DNA of 64,000 nucleotides from Runella rosea. GTDB taxonomy: Bacteria > Bacteroidota > Bacteroidia > Cytophagales > Spirosomataceae. Under the pieces are notes generated by a model. The model searched no databases. It was not told the DNA's origin and saw only the letters and a list, made by a program, of their open reading frames with translations. Made by a program: the position numbers and the translations under genes. The DNA lies in NCBI RefSeq assembly GCF_003325355.1, contig NZ_CP030850.1:1240001-1304000 (forward strand), written 5' to 3'. Shown piece by piece: positions 51,881 through 61,680 of this stretch. The first letter of the stretch is position 1; each line of letters starts with the position of its first letter.

Positions 51881-53389
51881 ATGAACAAGCACGTAATCTC
51901 CTTATTTTTAGTATTTTGGACACTCTCTTTTTCTTATTTCTCCAAGGCCCAATCTTTTCATAACAACAAAATAGTGGCCCACCGTGGAGCTTGGAAAAAC
52001 ACGGGAGCCCCCCAAAACTCCATTGCATCGTTGGAGAATGCCATCAAACTGGGTTGTGTCGGCTCAGAATTTGACGTTAGAATGACCAAAGATGAAGTGT
52101 TGGTCATCAATCATGACGCGCATTACGAAGGAATGGACATCGAAAAAACCGATTATGCCGAACTTATCAAAAAAACGCTGAAAAACGGCGAGCAGCTTCC
52201 GACGCTGGAAGAATACCTGAAAGCGGGCAAAAAACAAAAAAAGACCATGCTCGTGACCGAAATCAAACCCTCACCCGCAGGGAAAGAGCGGGCCATGATT
52301 TTGGCAGAAAAAGTGGTCAAGACCGTTCAAAAGTTAAAGGCCCAAAACTGGGTAGTATACATCAGTTTTGACTACGACATCCTGAAGAAAGTGCGGGAGC
52401 TGGATAAAAACGCAAAACTCCAATACCTCAACGGAAATATCTCAGCAGCTCAACTCCAAGCCGACAACATCGGCGGGTTGGATTATCACTTCAGCGTTTT
52501 ACAAAAAGACGAGCAATGGATTGCCAACGCCAAAAAATTGGGCGTCGCTACCAACGCTTGGACCGTAAATGACACTTTGGTAATGGATTATTTTTTGGCA
52601 CGAGATATTGACTATTTAACCACCGACGAACCCGAAAAAGCCTTGGTACGTAATGCGCGATTTGCCAAAGAAAAACGCAAATTGGTTTGGAGCGATGAAT
52701 TTAATTATACAGGCTTACCCGATGCGACCAAATGGGGCTACGACGTTGGCGGCAAAGGTTGGGGAAACAACGAGTTGCAATATTACACCAATGCTGATAC
52801 GTCTAATGCGCTCGTCAAAAACGGCGTCCTTTCCATCACCGCCCGCAAAAGCAAATTTGAAAACCGAGACTATACATCTGCCCGACTCCTAACCAAAGGA
52901 AAAGCCGAATGGACCTACGGACGCATTGAAGTACGGGCCAAATTGCCCAAGGGGCGCGGCACATGGCCTGCTATATGGATGCTGGGCAGCAACATCGAAA
53001 CCGCTGGCTGGCCCAAATGCGGCGAAATCGACATCATGGAGCACGTAGGTTACGACCCCGATACGCTCGTGGGTACCATCCACACCCAAGCCTATAACCA
53101 CGTAAAGGGAACCCAGAAATCAAAGAAGATTTTTATCAAAAACCCTTACACTGAGTTTCACGTCTACGCTGTTGATTGGACGCCCGAGAAAATGGATTTT
53201 CTGTTGGATGGCTACGTTTATTTAAGTATTGCTAATGAACACAAAACTGTCAATGAATGGCCGTTTGATAAGCCAGAGTACTTGTTGCTCAATGTAGCAG
53301 TGGGCGGCAATTGGGGCGGTGCTAAGGGCATTGATGAAAGCGTTTTTCCCGCCAAAATGGAAGTAGATTATGTACGCGTGTTTCAGTAA
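51881..53389 (+). CDS. GDPD-GH16 fusion: glycerophosphodiesterase-like domain plus GH16 glycanase
   Basis: A 502-residue secreted protein (FLVFWTLSFSYFSKAQS). Residues about 28-250 are a glycerophosphodiester phosphodiesterase-type TIM barrel: VAHRGAWKNTG (His34), SEFDVRMTKDEVLVINHD with the ExD metal site and second His, and VTEIKPS with a third acidic ligand. The usual PENT motif reads PQNS. Residues about 263-502 are a complete GH16 domain: LVWSDEFNYTGLPDATKW, GNNELQYYT, TYGRIEVRAKLPKGRGTWPAIWML, catalytic GEIDIMEHVGYD (Glu about 382 and 387), and VGGNWGG. It would cut a beta-1,3- or mixed-linked glucan or galactan. It is likely the first gene of the rightward glycan locus. Confidence 0.93.
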   Translation: MNKHVISLFLVFWTLSFSYFSKAQSFHNNKIVAHRGAWKNTGAPQNSIASLENAIKLGCVGSEFDVRMTKDEVLVINHDAHYEGMDIEKTDYAELIKKTLKNGEQLPTLEEYLKAGKKQKKTMLVTEIKPSPAGKERAMILAEKVVKTVQKLKAQNWVVYISFDYDILKKVRELDKNAKLQYLNGNISAAQLQADNIGGLDYHFSVLQKDEQWIANAKKLGVATNAWTVNDTLVMDYFLARDIDYLTTDEPEKALVRNARFAKEKRKLVWSDEFNYTGLPDATKWGYDVGGKGWGNNELQYYTNADTSNALVKNGVLSITARKSKFENRDYTSARLLTKGKAEWTYGRIEVRAKLPKGRGTWPAIWMLGSNIETAGWPKCGEIDIMEHVGYDPDTLVGTIHTQAYNHVKGTQKSKKIFIKNPYTEFHVYAVDWTPEKMDFLLDGYVYLSIANEHKTVNEWPFDKPEYLLLNVAVGGNWGGAKGIDESVFPAKMEVDYVRVFQ

Positions 53390-53441
53390 TCAAAACCGCT
53401 CATCCCTCCCAAAAATTGAAACGACCTTAAATTAACACCAA

Positions 53442-54551
53442 ATGAATCGAATCCTGCTGAGCGCCGTTGCCGTCATCCTTACCATTTCCTTTCAAGCTTG
53501 TAAAACATTCAAAGGGAGTGAGAAATCCACCATTGAGCAAGCCATGGTCAGGGCCATGCAGTGGCAGGAAGCCAACCCGATTTTTTCAAAAGCACCCACC
53601 GACTGGACAAACGGGGCTTATTATGCTGGCGTGGTGCGCGCCCACAAATCGACGCAAAATCCTGCATTTTTGACCACTCTGGTTGAAATGGGCAAACGTA
53701 ACCAATGGAAAACCTACGACAGGTATTTCCACGCCGACGACGTGGCCATTTCCCAATCTTATTTGTACTTAAATTCAATCGGCAACAAAGACGTAAACCT
53801 TGCCCCTACCGAAAAATGGATTCATGAGCACCTCTTTGAACCGCAGGATTGGAAAGTGGGCAAAGGAAATGCCGAACAAAGAATATTATGGTGGTGGTGC
53901 GATGCTTTGTTTATGGCTCCACCCGTGCTTACCCAGTATGCAATCTTGAAAAATGACCAAAAATACCTCGACGAAATGCACCGCTACTATATGGAAACGT
54001 ATGAGTTGCTTTTTGAAAAAGAAGAAAAACTGTTTGCCAGAGATACCCGATTTGTGATCACGGGGGCCGCCACGGACAAACGGGAAACCAATGGAAACAA
54101 AATTTTCTGGTCGCGGGGTAACGGATGGGTATTGGGTGGATTGGCATTGATTTTAGAAGACATGCCCAAAAACTACAAGCACCGGGCATTTTACGAAACC
54201 CTCTTTAAAACAATGGCGGCGCGGGTCAAAGAACTGCAGCCAGCCGACGGCCTTTGGCGCACGAGTTTGCTGTCGCCGGAGTCATTTGCGCACGGTGAAG
54301 CGAGCGGCAGTGGGTTCTTTACGTTTGGGCTAGCATGGGGCATCAACAACGGGCTGTTGGAGGCAAAAACCTACAAACCAGCCGTTGAAAAGTCGTGGAA
54401 AGCCCTGCAAGAATGTCAGCAAGAAAGTGGAAAAATAGGTTGGGTACAAAACATCGGTTATGACCCCAAACCCGCCGACAAAGACAGTTGGCAGAATTTC
54501 GGCACGGGGGCTTTTCTGATGGCAGGCAGTGAAATGGTAAAACTAAAATAG
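53442..54551 (+). CDS. GH105-type unsaturated rhamnogalacturonyl hydrolase, lipoprotein
   Basis: A 369-residue lipoprotein (MNRILLSAVAVILTISFQACK, Cys20). The (alpha/alpha)6 barrel carries the GH88/GH105 landmarks: AMQWQEANPIFSKAPTDWTNGAYYAG, YDRYFHADDVAISQSYLYL with the catalytic Asp, WWWCDALFMAPPVLTQ, FWSRGNGWVLGGLALIL, LWRTSLLSPESF, and DSWQNFGTGAFLMAGSEM at the end. Members hydrolyse the unsaturated uronic acid left by polysaccharide lyases, via hydration of the double bond. This fits the beta-helix lyase-like protein at 63389. It lies 52 bp after the GDPD-GH16 gene and ends before a strong terminator. Confidence 0.92.
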   Translation: MNRILLSAVAVILTISFQACKTFKGSEKSTIEQAMVRAMQWQEANPIFSKAPTDWTNGAYYAGVVRAHKSTQNPAFLTTLVEMGKRNQWKTYDRYFHADDVAISQSYLYLNSIGNKDVNLAPTEKWIHEHLFEPQDWKVGKGNAEQRILWWWCDALFMAPPVLTQYAILKNDQKYLDEMHRYYMETYELLFEKEEKLFARDTRFVITGAATDKRETNGNKIFWSRGNGWVLGGLALILEDMPKNYKHRAFYETLFKTMAARVKELQPADGLWRTSLLSPESFAHGEASGSGFFTFGLAWGINNGLLEAKTYKPAVEKSWKALQECQQESGKIGWVQNIGYDPKPADKDSWQNFGTGAFLMAGSEMVKLK

Positions 54552-54582
54552 CGTTTATTGCCAGTTTTTTGAATTTAATAAC

Positions 54583-54636
54583 AACCCACAAAAAAAGTTC
54601 GCGTTCTCTAAAAAACGCGAACTTTTTTTGTGGGTT
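54583..54636 (+). terminator. strong intrinsic terminator after the GH105 gene
   Basis: Perfect 21-bp stem (54583-54603 with 54616-54636) around a 12-nt loop. The T7 tract is embedded in the right arm and the A7 tract in the left, so it can work in both directions. It also makes an upstream start of the sigma factor at 54628 unlikely. Confidence 0.92.
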
Positions 54637-54762
54637 CCTACCATAAATTGGTCAAATGAAACCTCTCCAATTGGCCCTAAACAGTATTATTCAATTATTT
54701 TTCAAAACTTTTTAGGGATTTACGAGAGTTGTTCTACTGTACACGTAAATGGGGTAAAACGT

Positions 54763-55320
54763 ATGAATGTGAAGCAACTCGACGATAAACGTTTGGTAGA
54801 ATTTCTTCAGGAAGGCAAAATTTCGGCCTTTGAAGAAATATACCGCCGCTATTGGTATAAACTATATGGAATTGCCTACCACCAAACAGGGGTCAGAGAG
54901 GAAGCGGAAGAATTGGTTCAAGAGGTATTTTTAACAGTCTGGAATCGCCGAACCGAAGTGGTGATACGACACCTAGATCTTTACTTGACCATTGCCATCA
55001 AAAATCAGGTCTATGACTATATCAAGTCGCAGATTAGCTACCGGAAATACCAAGAATACCTCATTTTTCAGGAAATTCATCAACACTACGCCACCGACGA
55101 AATCGTCAATTTCAGCGAATTATCGGCGGCGGTTGAGAACGTCCTGAGCCGTTTGCCCGAAAAAAGCGCCGAAGTTTTCAAACGCAGCCGCTTCGAAAAT
55201 CAATCGGTTCGAGAAATTGCGCTCGGCCTCAACCTCAGCGAGAAGGCCGTTGAGTATCACATTACCAAATCATTGAAGTTTTTGAAAGAGAACCTCAAAC
55301 CCTTCCAATCCGACAATTAA
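54763..55320 (+). CDS. ECF-family RNA polymerase sigma factor
   Basis: A 185-residue sigma-70 family protein of FecI/HtrR type from ATG 54763 (MNVKQLDDKRLVEFLQEG). The frame continues 45 codons upstream, but that part overlaps the terminator and has no sigma character. Region 2 is AFEEIYRRYWYKLYGIAYHQ and AEELVQEVFLTVWNRR; region 4 is LSRLPEKSAEVFKRSRFENQSVREIALGLNLSEKAVEYHITKS. It is directly abutted by the FecR anti-sigma gene and followed by a SusC carrying an STN domain. The expected scheme is that substrate on SusC signals through FecR to free this sigma factor. Confidence 0.95.
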   Translation: MNVKQLDDKRLVEFLQEGKISAFEEIYRRYWYKLYGIAYHQTGVREEAEELVQEVFLTVWNRRTEVVIRHLDLYLTIAIKNQVYDYIKSQISYRKYQEYLIFQEIHQHYATDEIVNFSELSAAVENVLSRLPEKSAEVFKRSRFENQSVREIALGLNLSEKAVEYHITKSLKFLKENLKPFQSDN

Positions 55321-56340
55321 ATGCCATTAACACACCGAGACATGACACAGCAAGAATTCAACGATTTGTCGAAACGATATTTGGAAGGCCGAACCACCCC
55401 AAAAGAAGACCAACTTTTGATGGATTGGTACAACAATCAGCCCAAACAGCTCCCCCTCCTTCCCTTACAATCACAAAAAAAAGAGATTGAAAAACGAATC
55501 TGGCAAAACATTCAAGCCCAGATTCGACCCGCATCCAACGGCTTAATGATTAAAATGGCATGGTTGACGGGAATCGCGGCCTGCTTAGTGGTAGGATTTG
55601 TGTGGTTTTCAACCGATAAAGCTCCCAAAAACAACGAAACAACCGTACTCAAGAATCCTGAACAGGTAGGGATTGAAATAAAAAACACAACCATGTTAGA
55701 GCAGAAAGTCCGACTGGAAGACGGTACGGTGGTCATGCTGAAACAAAACAGCAGTATCATCTACGACAAAAACTATAACAAAACCAAACGAGAAGTACAC
55801 CTCATCGGCGAAGCTTTCTTTAAGGTAAAACGAAACTTGACCAAGCCCTTTGTGGTCCATACGGGAGAATTGACCACGGAAGTGCTAGGAACAAGTTTCC
55901 GCATCAAACACTACGACGAAGCCAAAACGATTGAAGTGTCGGTCACAACGGGAAAAGTGTCGGTCTATGCCGAAAAGCCCAACCGCCCCGCCGAGCGCAA
56001 TGGGGTCATTCTCACAACCAACCAACGGGTAGTGTTTGATGTGGCGTCCAAAAACATCGTTCCGAGTATCGTCGATGACCCTGTGCCTATTGTTAGCATT
56101 GAGAGGGCCCCGCCCCAGCTCGACTTTCGGGAAGCCTCCCTTCAACAGGTTTTGGATGCTCTTTCAAAATTATATGGCCTTGAGTTCATGATTGCCAATC
56201 CTAACGCCAAGGATTGTCACATCACCGCCGACTTAAACGGACTGTCTATGTTTACGCAATTGGAGCTTATCTGTAAATCCATAGATGCGACCTACGAAAA
56301 GCGTGGCACGGTCGTATTTATCTACGGTGACGGCTGTTAG
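55321..56340 (+). CDS. FecR-family anti-sigma factor
   Basis: A 339-residue protein. The start at 55321 immediately follows the sigma stop codon; ATG 55342 (MTQQEFNDLSKRYLEG) is a possible alternative. A cytoplasmic sigma-binding segment of about 75 residues precedes one transmembrane helix (KMAWLTGIAACLVVGFVWF). The periplasmic FecR domain follows (LEDGTVVMLKQNSSIIYDKNY, REVHLIGEAFFKVKRNLTKPFVVHTGEL, VLGTSFRIKHYDE) and a C-terminal DUF4974 domain (LDFREASLQQVLDALSKLYGLEF, ITADLNGLSMFTQLELIC) that meets the STN domain of SusC. Together with the preceding and following genes it forms a cell-surface signalling system. Confidence 0.95.
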   Translation: MPLTHRDMTQQEFNDLSKRYLEGRTTPKEDQLLMDWYNNQPKQLPLLPLQSQKKEIEKRIWQNIQAQIRPASNGLMIKMAWLTGIAACLVVGFVWFSTDKAPKNNETTVLKNPEQVGIEIKNTTMLEQKVRLEDGTVVMLKQNSSIIYDKNYNKTKREVHLIGEAFFKVKRNLTKPFVVHTGELTTEVLGTSFRIKHYDEAKTIEVSVTTGKVSVYAEKPNRPAERNGVILTTNQRVVFDVASKNIVPSIVDDPVPIVSIERAPPQLDFREASLQQVLDALSKLYGLEFMIANPNAKDCHITADLNGLSMFTQLELICKSIDATYEKRGTVVFIYGDGC

Positions 56341-56350
56341 TAAAAAAAAA

Positions 56351-56381
56351 GAGTCAAAAATGCTACGAACATTTTTGACTC
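56351..56381. repeat. stem-loop between fecR-like and susC-like genes
   Basis: GAGTCAAAAATG (56351-56362) pairs perfectly with CATTTTTGACTC (56370-56381) around 7 nt, 10 bp after the FecR stop. Rightward there is no U-tract after the stem (CAAAAGTG), so it may be an RNA-stabilising or partial-attenuation hairpin. It would be a proper terminator only for leftward transcripts. Confidence 0.6.
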
Positions 56382-56462
56382 AAAAGTGAAGCCCTCTACA
56401 AACGCCAATCTGTGGGAGGGGCCTGTTTTTCAATTATTTCCCATTAAAAAACGAGTAAATCT

Positions 56463-59400
56463 ATGAAAAAAACCGTACCGATTCCAAAAATCATGTGGAA
56501 GGTTATGAAAATTACATTTTCACAAATGCTCCTATGTCTCGTGTGCGCCAGCATGGCATGGGCCTACGATACCCAAGCGCAGGAAGTACTCAACCGACCT
56601 ATATCGGTCATTGGCGAGCGCCTCGAACTGAGAGATATTTTGAGCCAAATAGAGAAGCAGGCGGAAGTAAAATTTGTGTACAGCACCAAGATTAAATCCA
56701 CCCAACGACTGACGCTTAATATCCACAAACGGAAGCTTTCAACCGTATTGGAGGAAATTCTCAAACCCATTTCCATCGAATACGAAGTGATTGAAAACCG
56801 CATTTTGCTCAAAAAAAGTAGAAACGAACAAAGCTTACTCCCAAACGAAGAAGTGCAAGGATTAGCAATGCCTCAAAGCCTTGAATTACCCATTACGGGT
56901 ACCATTAAAGACGAAAAAGGCGTAACCATGGCAGGCGTAAGTATTTTAATCAAAGGCACTTCCAGAGGCACCACTACCGATGCCAGCGGCAATTTTAAGA
57001 TTGACGTTCCCGACAAAAATACTGCGTTGATTATCAGCTATGTGGGGTATTTATCACAGCAAATTACGGTGGGCAATCGGAGTCAAATCAACATTACGCT
57101 GCTTCCTGACGAGCGCTCACTCAACGAAGTACAGGTGGTGGCTTTTGGCGAGCAACGCAAGCGTGATGTCACAGGCTCCATTGCCTCACTGAAAGCGGCC
57201 GATATTCGTGCCAATACCGCCGCTAGCCCCGATGTAGCCCTTCAGGGTCGGGCGGCGGGGGTGCAAATTACGCAAGCAGGAGGTACTCCCGGCGGTGCGG
57301 TGCGTATTAACGTACGCGGGGTAGCTTCCATCAACTCCAATTCGCAGCCTTTGATTGTCATTGACGGTCAACCCGTTAACAGTTCAGCCTTCGGCACGGG
57401 CGGTGTAGCCATGAATCCTTTGGCCGAAATCAATCCCGACGATATTGAGTCAATGGAGGTCCTAAAAGATGCTTCGGCGTCTATATTGTTTGGGTCACGA
57501 GCGGCCAACGGGGTTATCTTAATCACCACCAAAAAAGGGGCAAAAGGTAAACCTACCATTGATTTTAGCTACCAACAGGGGGTCAACACTGCCACAAATC
57601 GCGTTGATTTTATCGACAACGGAGCTGATCATTTTAATATTTTGAAACGTGCCGCCCGCAACAACATCCGAGCGGGACTGGCCCCAGCCTCTTCCAATTT
57701 GACCAGCTTATTACCTACGGGTATTTTGCGTGGCTCGTTACCTGCTTCGTTTGATAATCAATTGATTGACTCCACTACCCTCTACAACACCCGTACCAAT
57801 TGGCTCGACCAAGTACTACGACAGGGTGGTTTTCAGCAAGCTACGCTGAGTGCAGGCGGTGGCGCAAAAAACCTGACTATCTATGGAAGCGGGTCGTACC
57901 GTAAAGAAGACGGGATTATTATCGGACAAGGTTTGCGTCGTTTGAGCGGACGGGTAAATGTAGAATACAACCCCATTAAAATCCTCAAACTGGGTGCCAA
58001 TGTATCGCTTAATAGCATTGATAATGAGATGGTTCCACTGGGCAACTCGTATCAATACGGCCTCACATCGGCCTTGCCTGCTTACCCGATTCAGTTACCC
58101 GATGGGTCTTTTTTCAACGGTATTGCCAACGGCACCAACAATACACAGAGCATCGGGACTAACCCCGTTTTTTATCGGAATAACTATTCCAACAAATCTA
58201 ACACTTTCCGAAATATCAACACCTTTTTTGCCCAAATTGAACCCGTCAAAGGCTTAACCATCCGTTCCGAATTTGGCACGGATTACCAAAAAACCAGAAA
58301 CGATATATTACTCAATCCCACTTTGTATCCTAGGGGAATTCAGGGGGCCGAACGAACGGGAGAAGGCCGCGCCGAAAACCGTGACGTACTAAACCGTAAT
58401 TCTAATTGGAACAACACCATTAATTATACACGTGAATTGGGCAAAAACCACCGCATTGGTGTTTTGGTAGGAAACAGCCTGCAAAACCGCATTTCTGACA
58501 ACGAAACCTACATAACGGAGCGCGTACCTCCTGGAGCCAAAACGGGCTTAGACACGACCCGCTCAGTGGTATTCAACGATGAAATATCGTTTCGGTTTGT
58601 TTCTTATTTCGGAAGAATTAACTACGCTTTCAAAGACAAATACTTGTTTGAGGTCAGTCTGCGCTCCGACGGCTCGTCGCGCTTCGGCCCCGAAAACCGC
58701 TGGGCTACCTTTCCAGGCATGTCGGTGGGTTGGGTCATCAGCGATGAGAGCTTCCTGAGCAACAATTCCTTTGTGAACTTCTTGAAACTGCGCGCCAGCT
58801 ACGGCCGCACTGGAAACGCCGAAATCGGGAATTTCTCGTGGCAAAAGAACTTTACGTTTGTGGGCTACAATGCCGCCATCTACGGCGGGGTTCAGGGAGG
58901 ACAATTTACCAATCCCGGCAACTCCGCCCTGACGTGGGAATCTACGAAGCAATTTGATGCGGGCATTGAATTTACCTTGTGGAACAAACGCATCAGCGGA
59001 ACACTGGATTTCTACAACAAAGACTCCGAAGGCTTACTTTTGGATTACGCACTGGGGCCATTGTTTGGCACCATCAACAATTCCATGACCATCAACCTCG
59101 GCTCCGTTCGCAACCGTGGGGTAGAATTGAGCATCACCACGCGTAACGTTACGAAAAAGGATTTTCGATGGACGACGGATTTTAACATCAGCCACAACAA
59201 AAATACGGTGTTGAGTACCTATACCGCGCCATTTCTTAATTTCCCCTTCCAAGTCATTGCTGGTCCGAGCATCGCTACACCCGGCTATCCTTTGGGCAAC
59301 TATTACATGGCGCAGTTTGCTGGTTTTGACCCTAATACTGGCAATGAACTCTTTTACGAGCGCGACCGAGTCGTTTTCAACAATACTGGTCAAACGGTAA

Positions 59401-60002
59401 AAACGGGGGCTTTGTGGGATGGAACCATTGCCAATAATGCGGGTAATAACCAATTTATTCTCGAAAATCGCACGCCGTACCCAGTGCTATTCGGGGGATT
59501 GACCAACAGTTTCCAATTCCGTAAAATTGATTTTAACTTTCTGTTTTATTATCAATACGGCAACTGGATTTATGACCAAGCCCAACGCGCTCAAAGCTAT
59601 CCCACCACTGGTCAGGTGCTAAGGGCCGAAAGCCCGGGCATCGGCAGTCTGCGCGATGAACTCAACAAAACCGAGGGGGCTTTCCGAATGCAGTGGAACT
59701 CCAACGCACGGGGCTTTGAGTCTTCTCGATTCTTGCACGACGGCTCATTTATTCGTCTCAAAAACGTGCAGCTCGGTTATACGCTTCCTGCATCGGTAGC
59801 CAACAAATTGCGTCTCCGCACAGCACGAATTTCATTGACCGGACAAAACCTGCTCACCTTCACCAAGTTTACGGGCTGGGATCCCGAAGTATTTCGCAAC
59901 GGCGGCGCTGATGGCTCTACGGCTACGCTTTCACCGGGGGTCACCAACAACGATTTGCCACAGGTACGCACCGTCTTAGTCGGAATCAACTTTGGGTTTT
60001 AA
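56463..60002 (+). CDS. SusC/RagA-family TonB-linked transporter with N-terminal STN domain
   Basis: A 1179-residue outer-membrane protein. Signal peptide around MKITFSQMLLCLVCASMAWA. The STN (secretin/TonB N-terminal) domain is at about 45-115 (ISVIGERLELRDILSQIEKQ, VKFVYSTKIKSTQRLTLNIH, LKPISIEYEVIENRILLKK). Then a carboxypeptidase-regulatory-like domain (ITGTIKDEKGVTMAGVSILIKG), the TonB box region (LNEVQVVAFGEQRKRDVTGS), plug (LQGRAAGVQITQAGGTPGGA, ASASILFGSRAANGVILITT) and the barrel ending VLVGINFGF. The STN domain links this transporter to FecR and the ECF sigma encoded upstream. With the SusD 21 bp downstream it should import oligosaccharides released by the linked enzymes. Confidence 0.96.
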   Translation: MKKTVPIPKIMWKVMKITFSQMLLCLVCASMAWAYDTQAQEVLNRPISVIGERLELRDILSQIEKQAEVKFVYSTKIKSTQRLTLNIHKRKLSTVLEEILKPISIEYEVIENRILLKKSRNEQSLLPNEEVQGLAMPQSLELPITGTIKDEKGVTMAGVSILIKGTSRGTTTDASGNFKIDVPDKNTALIISYVGYLSQQITVGNRSQINITLLPDERSLNEVQVVAFGEQRKRDVTGSIASLKAADIRANTAASPDVALQGRAAGVQITQAGGTPGGAVRINVRGVASINSNSQPLIVIDGQPVNSSAFGTGGVAMNPLAEINPDDIESMEVLKDASASILFGSRAANGVILITTKKGAKGKPTIDFSYQQGVNTATNRVDFIDNGADHFNILKRAARNNIRAGLAPASSNLTSLLPTGILRGSLPASFDNQLIDSTTLYNTRTNWLDQVLRQGGFQQATLSAGGGAKNLTIYGSGSYRKEDGIIIGQGLRRLSGRVNVEYNPIKILKLGANVSLNSIDNEMVPLGNSYQYGLTSALPAYPIQLPDGSFFNGIANGTNNTQSIGTNPVFYRNNYSNKSNTFRNINTFFAQIEPVKGLTIRSEFGTDYQKTRNDILLNPTLYPRGIQGAERTGEGRAENRDVLNRNSNWNNTINYTRELGKNHRIGVLVGNSLQNRISDNETYITERVPPGAKTGLDTTRSVVFNDEISFRFVSYFGRINYAFKDKYLFEVSLRSDGSSRFGPENRWATFPGMSVGWVISDESFLSNNSFVNFLKLRASYGRTGNAEIGNFSWQKNFTFVGYNAAIYGGVQGGQFTNPGNSALTWESTKQFDAGIEFTLWNKRISGTLDFYNKDSEGLLLDYALGPLFGTINNSMTINLGSVRNRGVELSITTRNVTKKDFRWTTDFNISHNKNTVLSTYTAPFLNFPFQVIAGPSIATPGYPLGNYYMAQFAGFDPNTGNELFYERDRVVFNNTGQTVKTGALWDGTIANNAGNNQFILENRTPYPVLFGGLTNSFQFRKIDFNFLFYYQYGNWIYDQAQRAQSYPTTGQVLRAESPGIGSLRDELNKTEGAFRMQWNSNARGFESSRFLHDGSFIRLKNVQLGYTLPASVANKLRLRTARISLTGQNLLTFTKFTGWDPEVFRNGGADGSTATLSPGVTNNDLPQVRTVLVGINFGF

Positions 60003-60023
60003 TTATTTGACAACCAAGCACTC

Positions 60024-61664
60024 ATGAAAAAGACATATAGCATTATGGGAATGATTGCCGTAGCAATCGGCAGTGTTTCCTGCGATAAATACTTAGACGA
60101 GGTTTCTTCCAAAACCCTCATCCAAGCACAAAATGTGCGCACGGTACAAGAATTAGATATTTTGATGACGGGAGCTTATTCGGGCATCGCCCGAGAAGTG
60201 GCCTTTGGCGGCAATGCGCTTGTCATTGGAGAAACATTTGGCGATTTAGTAGCCGTTAATAACGTCAATTACCGCAACAGCCCAAGTCGCTCGTCAAGGG
60301 TTTACACTTGGACTCACCGCGAGGAAGATTACGGGTATCAGGCGGAATTTTTGCAATGGTCCACCTTTGGTCTGAACAACGCCAACAACGTGCTGGAAAT
60401 TCTGCAAAGCAATCAGGTACAAACCCCAGGCGAAGCCGACCCCCGCAAGGACATCAACCTCCAAAAAGGTCGTATCGAAGGCGATGCCCGTTTTGTACGT
60501 GCACTGTGTATTTTTGAACAAACACGTCTCATAGGTTATCCATGGGGCCATACCCCCGACAATTCGCATCCTGGCCCCGTCGGAAATTACAAATCAGTGT
60601 CGGAGTTTGGCGATTTGGCCTATCCTCGTTTGAGCGTTAAGGCCGCTTACGACAGCGTTTTGAACGATTTGCGCATTGCCGAACGACTTCTACCCGAAAA
60701 TTATAACCCTGCACAACACCTACCCGACATGCAGCCACGCGCCAATAAATACGCCGCGCTTGCCCTGATGGCACGGGTCTATTGGCAGCAGGACAACGTG
60801 GACAGTTGTCTGGCAGTGTGTAACCGTTTGCTCGGACAGGGCAACGCCAATCGTTTTCCGTTGGTACCCGGCAATCAGATGTTGGCGCAACTTTTCCAGC
60901 GTACCGGTATTTTGCCAAGCACCAATTCTGCTAATCGTGATGAAGTTATTTTTGAACTCGTCAACGTCGTGGGACGCAACTCCCGTACCACCAACGGAGC
61001 ACCTTTGCGTACGCATTATACCCTTCAAAGTGTTTATACTGCTGCTCAATTGGCCAATGTCAACAACCTCACTTCGGGGCCTAACTTACGTATGAGCCAA
61101 CGCTTTAAAACCTTGGCCGACTTTGACCGTCAGCGAGATTTGCGTTACCGAACCCTCTTGGACACCACGCAGGCTACTACCGCCGCAACGGCTTGGAACA
61201 GCCCTAATCGGCTTTGGTTTTCGAAAAAATGGGGTTCATTGGGGACTGCCAACTTAGGGCCTGTACAGGGAGTCAATTCCAACATTGTACTCTTTCGTTC
61301 TGCCGAATTTTTATTGATGCGCGCCGAAATGAACCAACGTAAAGGCAATACGGCTTTAGCCTTGGCCGACCTAAATGCCGTACGGACCCGGGCAGGTTTG
61401 GCGGCATTGACCTCTGCTCCCGCAAACCTGTTGGAAGAAATCAGAACGGAATTTGTCCGCGAAACTTTCAGCGAAGGCAATCGGATTCACAACATCAAAA
61501 GACTGAAACAACCGCTTAACCCCGGCGACCGCCCTGCCTCACCAAGCGGTGTAGATTGTGCCTTGGGCAACTGTAACGAAGTGCCCTGGAATAGTCGTTT
61601 GTTGGTGTTTTTGGTACCGCAAACGATGATTGACCGCAATCCTTTACTGGTTCAAAATGATTAA
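60024..61664 (+). CDS. RagB/SusD family outer-membrane lipoprotein
   Basis: A 546-residue lipoprotein (MKKTYSIMGMIAVAIGSVSC, Cys20) opening KYLDEVSSKTLIQAQNVRTVQELDILMTGAY, the standard RagB start. The helical TPR region includes LNNANNVLEIL, EGDARFVRALCIFEQTRLIGYPWG, PRLSVKAAYDSVLNDLRIAERLLPEN and YAALALMARVYWQQDN. The C-terminal domain has FRSAEFLLMRAEMNQRKGNTALALADLNAVRTRAGL and FVRETFSEGNRIHNIKRL. It forms the lid of the SusC channel encoded 21 bp upstream and binds the imported glycan. Ligand identity is not readable from sequence. Confidence 0.95.
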   Translation: MKKTYSIMGMIAVAIGSVSCDKYLDEVSSKTLIQAQNVRTVQELDILMTGAYSGIAREVAFGGNALVIGETFGDLVAVNNVNYRNSPSRSSRVYTWTHREEDYGYQAEFLQWSTFGLNNANNVLEILQSNQVQTPGEADPRKDINLQKGRIEGDARFVRALCIFEQTRLIGYPWGHTPDNSHPGPVGNYKSVSEFGDLAYPRLSVKAAYDSVLNDLRIAERLLPENYNPAQHLPDMQPRANKYAALALMARVYWQQDNVDSCLAVCNRLLGQGNANRFPLVPGNQMLAQLFQRTGILPSTNSANRDEVIFELVNVVGRNSRTTNGAPLRTHYTLQSVYTAAQLANVNNLTSGPNLRMSQRFKTLADFDRQRDLRYRTLLDTTQATTAATAWNSPNRLWFSKKWGSLGTANLGPVQGVNSNIVLFRSAEFLLMRAEMNQRKGNTALALADLNAVRTRAGLAALTSAPANLLEEIRTEFVRETFSEGNRIHNIKRLKQPLNPGDRPASPSGVDCALGNCNEVPWNSRLLVFLVPQTMIDRNPLLVQND

Positions 61665-61680
61665 AAAACGAATTAAAAAC

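Noticed and set aside
54628-54762. N-terminal extension of the ECF sigma factor to ATG 54628
   Set aside because: It overlaps the terminator hairpin at 54583-54636 and encodes no sigma-like sequence; ATG 54763 fits the family.
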